A stretch of 8,215 nucleotides of DNA from Burkholderiales bacterium (GTDB lineage Bacteria; Pseudomonadota; Gammaproteobacteria; Burkholderiales; Burkholderiaceae_B): contig SXZD01000114.1 of assembly GCA_005788065.1 (NCBI GenBank), positions 1-8,215 on the forward strand. Direction: 5' to 3'. A model generated the notes under the pieces. That model worked only from the letters and a program-made list of their open reading frames with translations, searched no databases and was not told the DNA's origin. This document shows, in pieces, positions 4,871 through 8,215 of the stretch (position 1 is the first letter of the stretch; each line of letters opens with the position of its first letter). Both the position numbers and the translations under genes were made by a program.

Positions 4871-7153
4871 TCAGTTGTTGTTCGGCACTGATGAGCCGCC
4901 CAGATTGTTGATGTAACTGCCCGGGGCAAACTCAATGAAATGGTAGTCGCCATCGGCAAACACCACACCTTCGGGTATGGGGCGCGGTGTTTCCGGGTAA
5001 CGGCGCAGCGCCTGGGCCATGTAGTCGATCCAGATGGGCAGTGCCAGACCGCCACCGGTCTCACGGTCACCCAGTTTCTTGGGCTGGTCGTAACCCACCC
5101 AAGCCACGCCCACCACATTGGGGTTGTAGCCAGCAAACCATGCATCGTGTGAATCGTTGGTGGTACCGGTTTTGCCGGCCAGATCGCTGCGGCCCAGACT
5201 CAGTGCGCGGGTTGCAGTGCCTGATTTGACCACTTCACGCATCAGGCTGTCCATCACGAAGGCGTTGCGTTCATCGATCACACGCATGTCTTCGTTACCG
5301 GCCTTCACCGGGTTGGCCTGCGCCAGCACATTGCCCTTGGCATCGGTGATTTTTTCGACCAGATACGGATTGAGGCGGTAGCCACCGTTGGCAAAGACGG
5401 CATAACCGCGCGCCATTTCCAGTGGATTGACCGTGCCGGCGCCCAATGCCATGGTGAGATAGGCCGGATGCTTGTCCGCCTCAAAGCCGAAGCGTTCTAT
5501 CCACTTCTGCGCATTGCGAGGGCCCACTTTTTCCAGGATGCGGATGGACACCATGTTCTTGGACTTGGCCAGCGCGGTGCGCAGCTTCATGGGGCCTTCA
5601 TACTTGCCGTCATAGTTCTTGGGGTCCCATGCCTGTCCGCCCACGGGTGCATCGTAGTGAATGGGCGAATCATTGATGATGCTGGCTGGCGAAAACCCCT
5701 TTTCAAGCCCGGCGGAATAAATGAAAGGTTTGAAGCTGGAGCCGGGCTGGCGCTGGGACTGTGTGACGTGGTTGAACTTGTTGCGCTGGAAATCAAAGCC
5801 ACCCACCATAGACAGGATGGCACCGGTCTGTGCGTTCATCGACACAAAAGCCGATTCGACCTCCGGCATCTGCACGATGTCATAGCGGTTGTCTGACACC
5901 TTGGTGATGCGGATGACGGCACCGGGCAACAGCTTGCGGTTGGCCGGCGCATTGGGTGCCAGCCACGAGGACGGCAGCTTGATGGACTCGCCGGTCATGG
6001 TGATGATCTCGTTGCGGCTGCGTGCCACTTTCACGGCCTTGGGGCTGGCCTCAAGTACCACGGCTGACCACAGCTCGTCGGTGTCGGGGTGCTCGAGCAG
6101 GGCGTCATCGACCTGGTCCAGGCGCGCATTGGCATCGCCTTTCAGCTCCACGAAGCCTTCGGGTCCGCGGAACACCTGACGCTTTTCATATTCGAGCACG
6201 CCTTTGCGCAGGGCGGCATACGCAGCCGCCTGATCGGACTTGAAGATGGTGGTGTAGACGTTGATGCCGCGGGTGTAGGATTCTTCCTTGAGCAGGTTGT
6301 AGGCTTCCATACGGGCCAGTTCGGCTACATACTCGGCATGTACGCCGAATTCGCTGGCATTGGACTTGACATGCAGTTCTTCCTGCGTGGCTTCGGTCCA
6401 GGTGGCTTCGTCGATGTAGCCCAGGTTTTTCATGCGGCCCAGGATGTACTGCTGGCGGGCGCGGGCGCGCTTGGGATTGACCACCGGGTTGTAGGCCGAC
6501 GGTGCCTTGGGCAGGCCTGCGAGCATGGCGGCTTCGGCCACGGAGACGTCCTTGAGCGACTTGCCGAAATAGATGCGGGCAGCCGATGCGAAGCCGTAGG
6601 AGCGTTGGCCCAGGTAGATCTGGTTCAGATACAGCTCCAGAATCTGGTCTTTGCTGAGGTTGGCCTCAATCTTGAACGACATCATCAGTTCGTAGAGCTT
6701 ACGGGTGTAGGTTTTTTCCTTGGTCAGGAAAAAGTTGCGCGCCACCTGCATGGTGATCGTGCTGGCGCCCTGCGCCTTGCCACCGGACGTGATGTTGGAC
6801 ACGAGTGCCCGCAGGATGCCCATGTAGTCAACGCCGCCGTGCTGGTAAAAGTTGTCATCTTCGGCGGCCAGAATGGCCTGCTTCATGACGGTAGGCACCT
6901 CTTCGATGCGAACCACATTGCGCCGCTCTTCGCCAAATTCGCCGATGACCTCGCCGTCGGCCGAGAAAATGCGCATGGGCACCTTGGGCCGGTAGTCGGT
7001 GATGACGTCCAGATCGGGCAGGTTGGGGTAGAGCAGGGTCATCGCGATGGTGACAATGATGGCTATACCCAGAATGCCGGCCAATGCCAGTCCGATGAGG
7101 ATGCTGATGAAGCCGCCGGCCGATCGGTGTGCTGCGGGTGTCTGTGGTTTCAT
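4871..7153 (-). CDS. mrcA: Penicillin-binding protein 1A, bifunctional peptidoglycan glycosyltransferase/transpeptidase
   Basis: This class A PBP (PonA/MrcA) polymerises lipid II into glycan strands and cross-links the peptides in the periplasm, anchored in the inner membrane. Numbering from the ATG at 7153 (760 residues), a transmembrane anchor spans about 17-41. The GT51 domain shows ILAAEDDNFYQHGGVD with catalytic Glu98, and GASTITMQVARN (129-140). The OB-like PBP1A insert covers roughly 300-420. The transpeptidase has S-x-x-K as SSFK (472-475), S-x-N as SKN (531-533) and KTGT (661-664). All catalytic residues are intact. Start choice is uncertain: an in-frame ATG at 7183 and a GTG at 7204 (777 residues) also exist, and none has a clear Shine-Dalgarno. 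I prefer 7153 because it leaves room for a promoter and leader. The gene is divergent from aroK and shares no spacer with convergent cyaY. Confidence 0.96.
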   Translation of the reverse strand: MKPQTPAAHRSAGGFISILIGLALAGILGIAIIVTIAMTLLYPNLPDLDVITDYRPKVPMRIFSADGEVIGEFGEERRNVVRIEEVPTVMKQAILAAEDDNFYQHGGVDYMGILRALVSNITSGGKAQGASTITMQVARNFFLTKEKTYTRKLYELMMSFKIEANLSKDQILELYLNQIYLGQRSYGFASAARIYFGKSLKDVSVAEAAMLAGLPKAPSAYNPVVNPKRARARQQYILGRMKNLGYIDEATWTEATQEELHVKSNASEFGVHAEYVAELARMEAYNLLKEESYTRGINVYTTIFKSDQAAAYAALRKGVLEYEKRQVFRGPEGFVELKGDANARLDQVDDALLEHPDTDELWSAVVLEASPKAVKVARSRNEIITMTGESIKLPSSWLAPNAPANRKLLPGAVIRITKVSDNRYDIVQMPEVESAFVSMNAQTGAILSMVGGFDFQRNKFNHVTQSQRQPGSSFKPFIYSAGLEKGFSPASIINDSPIHYDAPVGGQAWDPKNYDGKYEGPMKLRTALAKSKNMVSIRILEKVGPRNAQKWIERFGFEADKHPAYLTMALGAGTVNPLEMARGYAVFANGGYRLNPYLVEKITDAKGNVLAQANPVKAGNEDMRVIDERNAFVMDSLMREVVKSGTATRALSLGRSDLAGKTGTTNDSHDAWFAGYNPNVVGVAWVGYDQPKKLGDRETGGGLALPIWIDYMAQALRRYPETPRPIPEGVVFADGDYHFIEFAPGSYINNLGGSSVPNNN

Positions 7154-7242
7154 GTGCGGTGGTTTTCTGTGTGTTGCGACCATTTTAGCGGGGGTGGGCG
7201 TCACAGGATAGAATAAAGGCTCTGAATGAAGGAAAGCGTGCG
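7154..7242. promoter_or_regulatory. Short divergent spacer between mrcA and aroK
   Basis: This 89-bp stretch (38 bp if mrcA starts at the GTG at 7204) must serve both divergent genes, unless their promoters extend into each other's coding sequence. TAGAAT (7209-7214) is a possible -10 for aroK, but no -35 box lies at proper spacing. On the other strand a weak TTTCCT-17 bp-TCTATC pair could drive mrcA. AAGGAA (7229-7234) is the aroK Shine-Dalgarno. Neither promoter is convincing. Confidence 0.35.
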
Positions 7243-7791
7243 GTGACGATTCGGTCTGTGTTTCTGGTGGGCATGATGGGGGTGGGTAAAAGTACCGTCG
7301 GTCGTGCGCTCGCCCGTCGCCTGGGCTGGGACTTCATTGACTTGGACCATGAAATCGAGTCGGCCACCGGTGTTCGAATCCCCGTCATCTTTGAAATTGA
7401 GGGCGAGCAGGGCTTTCGCAGACGCGAGTCTCAGATATTGGCCTCGCTGATGAACCGGCAGCGTATGGTGCTGGCGACCGGCGGAGGGGCGGTGATTGAC
7501 CCGGCCAACCGGGCCTTGTTGCGCGAAAGCGGACATGTCGTCTATCTCAAAGCCAGCGTGGAAGACCTGTATATGCGCACCAAAGCCGACAAGTCCAGAC
7601 CGTTGCTTCAAACCGACAATCCGCGCGAACGCATTGCCGGCTTGCTGCGTGATCGCGAAGCGTTTTATGAAGACGTGGCTAGTCTGCAGGTCAATACCGG
7701 CAAGCAGCCGGTCGGACAGATTGCACACAATATTGCCGTCAGCCTGGGGCTGACGAGCATCAACCCCGAAAGCTCCGGACATGAGCACTGA
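7243..7791 (+). CDS. aroK: Shikimate kinase
   Basis: AroK phosphorylates shikimate at the 3-hydroxyl with ATP, the fifth step of chorismate synthesis; it is a cytosolic P-loop (NMP-kinase-like) enzyme. The 182-residue product shows Walker A GMMGVGKST at 10-18, the DLD pair D33/D35 (Mg2+ and shikimate binding), FRRRE at 58-62 with the substrate-binding Arg59, ATGGGAV (78-84) where Gly-Gly contacts shikimate, the lid SRPLL (118-122) and adenine-side Arg138 in RDREAFY. The start is a GTG at 7243, supported by an AAGGAAAG Shine-Dalgarno (7229-7236) 6 nt upstream and by the canonical N-terminus it gives. The gene overlaps aroB by 11 nt, indicating a coupled aroKB operon. In many related bacteria pilMNOPQ sits immediately upstream; here mrcA is adjacent instead. 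Confidence 0.97.
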   Translation: MTIRSVFLVGMMGVGKSTVGRALARRLGWDFIDLDHEIESATGVRIPVIFEIEGEQGFRRRESQILASLMNRQRMVLATGGGAVIDPANRALLRESGHVVYLKASVEDLYMRTKADKSRPLLQTDNPRERIAGLLRDREAFYEDVASLQVNTGKQPVGQIAHNIAVSLGLTSINPESSGHEH

Positions 7792-8215
7792 AACATCTGC
7801 GGCTGCCGCCCGCAACCCGCTGCGCGTTGAACTGGGCGACCGCGCCTATCCGATCTACATCGCCCGTGGACTCATCTCGCGCGCTGACCTGCTGGCACCG
7901 GTGGTAGCCGGGCGAAGTGTGGTCATTGTCAGCAACACCACGGTGGCTCCCCTGTATGCGGACACGCTGACGGCCAGCCTCGCACAGGCTGGTGCCCGGC
8001 AGGTGGTGCGGGCTATCCTGCCCGATGGCGAGCAGTACAAAGACTGGCAGCATCTGCAACTCATTTTTGATGCCATGTTGCAGGCGCGGTGCGATCGCAA
8101 AACGGTGGTGGTGGCATTGGGTGGCGGTGTCGTGGGCGATATGGCGGGTTTTGCGGCGGCCAGTTTCATGCGTGGGGTGGACTTCATCCAGGTGCCCACC
8201 ACGCTGCTGTCGCAG
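7781..8215 (+). CDS. aroB: 3-Dehydroquinate synthase, N-terminal part; runs off the window's right edge
   Basis: AroB converts DAHP to 3-dehydroquinate, the second shikimate-pathway step, using NAD+ and a divalent metal (Zn2+/Co2+) in the cytosol. The first 145 residues are present, of a usual ~360. Visible family features are the N-terminal RVELGDRAYPIYI (15-27), VVIVSNTTVAPLY (47-59), LPDGEQYK (80-87), the glycine-rich NAD-binding GGGVVGDMAGFAAA (114-127), and QVPTTLLSQ (137-145), which precedes the metal and substrate site. Residues 3-12 are an Ala-rich lead-in. The ATG lies inside the aroK 3' end, 11 nt before the end of the aroK stop, and no strong Shine-Dalgarno is seen, so translation is probably coupled to aroK. 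No stop codon or frameshift occurs before the window ends. The metal ligands and C-terminal domain are outside the window. Confidence 0.96.
   Translation, partial: MSTETSAAAARNPLRVELGDRAYPIYIARGLISRADLLAPVVAGRSVVIVSNTTVAPLYADTLTASLAQAGARQVVRAILPDGEQYKDWQHLQLIFDAMLQARCDRKTVVVALGGGVVGDMAGFAAASFMRGVDFIQVPTTLLSQ

Noticed and set aside
6089..7216. A 375-codon open frame on the plus strand, antisense to mrcA
   Set aside because: It mirrors the intact GT51/transpeptidase gene, shows no family motifs of its own, and has composition typical of a shadow frame.
7226..7246. A six-codon ATG mini-ORF overlapping the aroK GTG start
   Set aside because: Its ATG has no Shine-Dalgarno of its own and it is very short. 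The AAGGAAAG inside it is the aroK ribosome binding site, so a leader peptide is not supported.
1..8215. Mobile elements, CRISPR arrays, tRNA/rRNA genes, defence or biosynthetic clusters
   Set aside because: I read the window for inverted-repeat ends, regular repeat-spacer patterns, transposase or integrase motifs and RNA genes and saw none. Every sizeable coding stretch is explained by a conserved housekeeping gene.

Overview
The window is chromosomal housekeeping DNA from a Gram-negative bacterium, most likely a betaproteobacterium of the order Burkholderiales. The evidence is the gene set and order (hemB-engB, a di-haem cytochrome c4, lysA with a small lipoprotein gene and cyaY, a class A penicillin-binding protein, aroK-aroB), the fairly high GC content, the aspartate-type HemB and the LptM-like lipoprotein, which implies an LPS-bearing outer membrane. 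A family-level guess of Alcaligenaceae is inference only. I see no mobile element, CRISPR array, tRNA, rRNA or phage gene.

Layout. Positions 1-1218 (minus strand) hold engB followed by the 5' part of hemB; the two genes overlap in an ATGA. A 172-bp divergent spacer (1219-1390) separates them from a plus-strand cytochrome c4 gene (1391-2059), which is followed by a hairpin that looks like an intrinsic terminator. The 289-bp gap 2060-2348 is the most informative non-coding part of the window. It carries a clear yybP-ykoY (Mn2+-sensing) riboswitch and a set of mutually exclusive hairpins leading to the start of a GDT1/TMEM165-family membrane protein (2349-2927), a probable manganese exporter.

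The convergent lysA (diaminopimelate decarboxylase) lies 13 bp further on, on the minus strand, and is preceded in its operon by the lipoprotein gene lptM. lptM is divergent from cyaY (frataxin), and the two genes start within a few bases of each other. cyaY runs stop-to-stop, with no spacer, into the convergent gene for the bifunctional peptidoglycan synthase PBP1a (mrcA/ponA). Divergent from mrcA across a very short spacer are aroK (shikimate kinase) and the 5' part of aroB (3-dehydroquinate synthase), which overlap by 11 nt.

How the genes work together. lysA makes lysine from meso-diaminopimelate, a precursor also used in the peptidoglycan that PBP1a polymerises. aroK and aroB are consecutive-pathway shikimate enzymes in one operon. 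hemB supplies porphobilinogen for haem, cytochrome c4 uses haem, and CyaY handles iron for Fe-S clusters, but I see no regulatory link between them. The window is very compact: most gene junctions have overlaps or almost no spacer. I found no previously undescribed system. The best targets for follow-up are the riboswitch expression platform, the interlocked lptM/cyaY starts, the His/Ser-rich insertion in LysA, and the absence of pilMNOPQ between mrcA and aroK.
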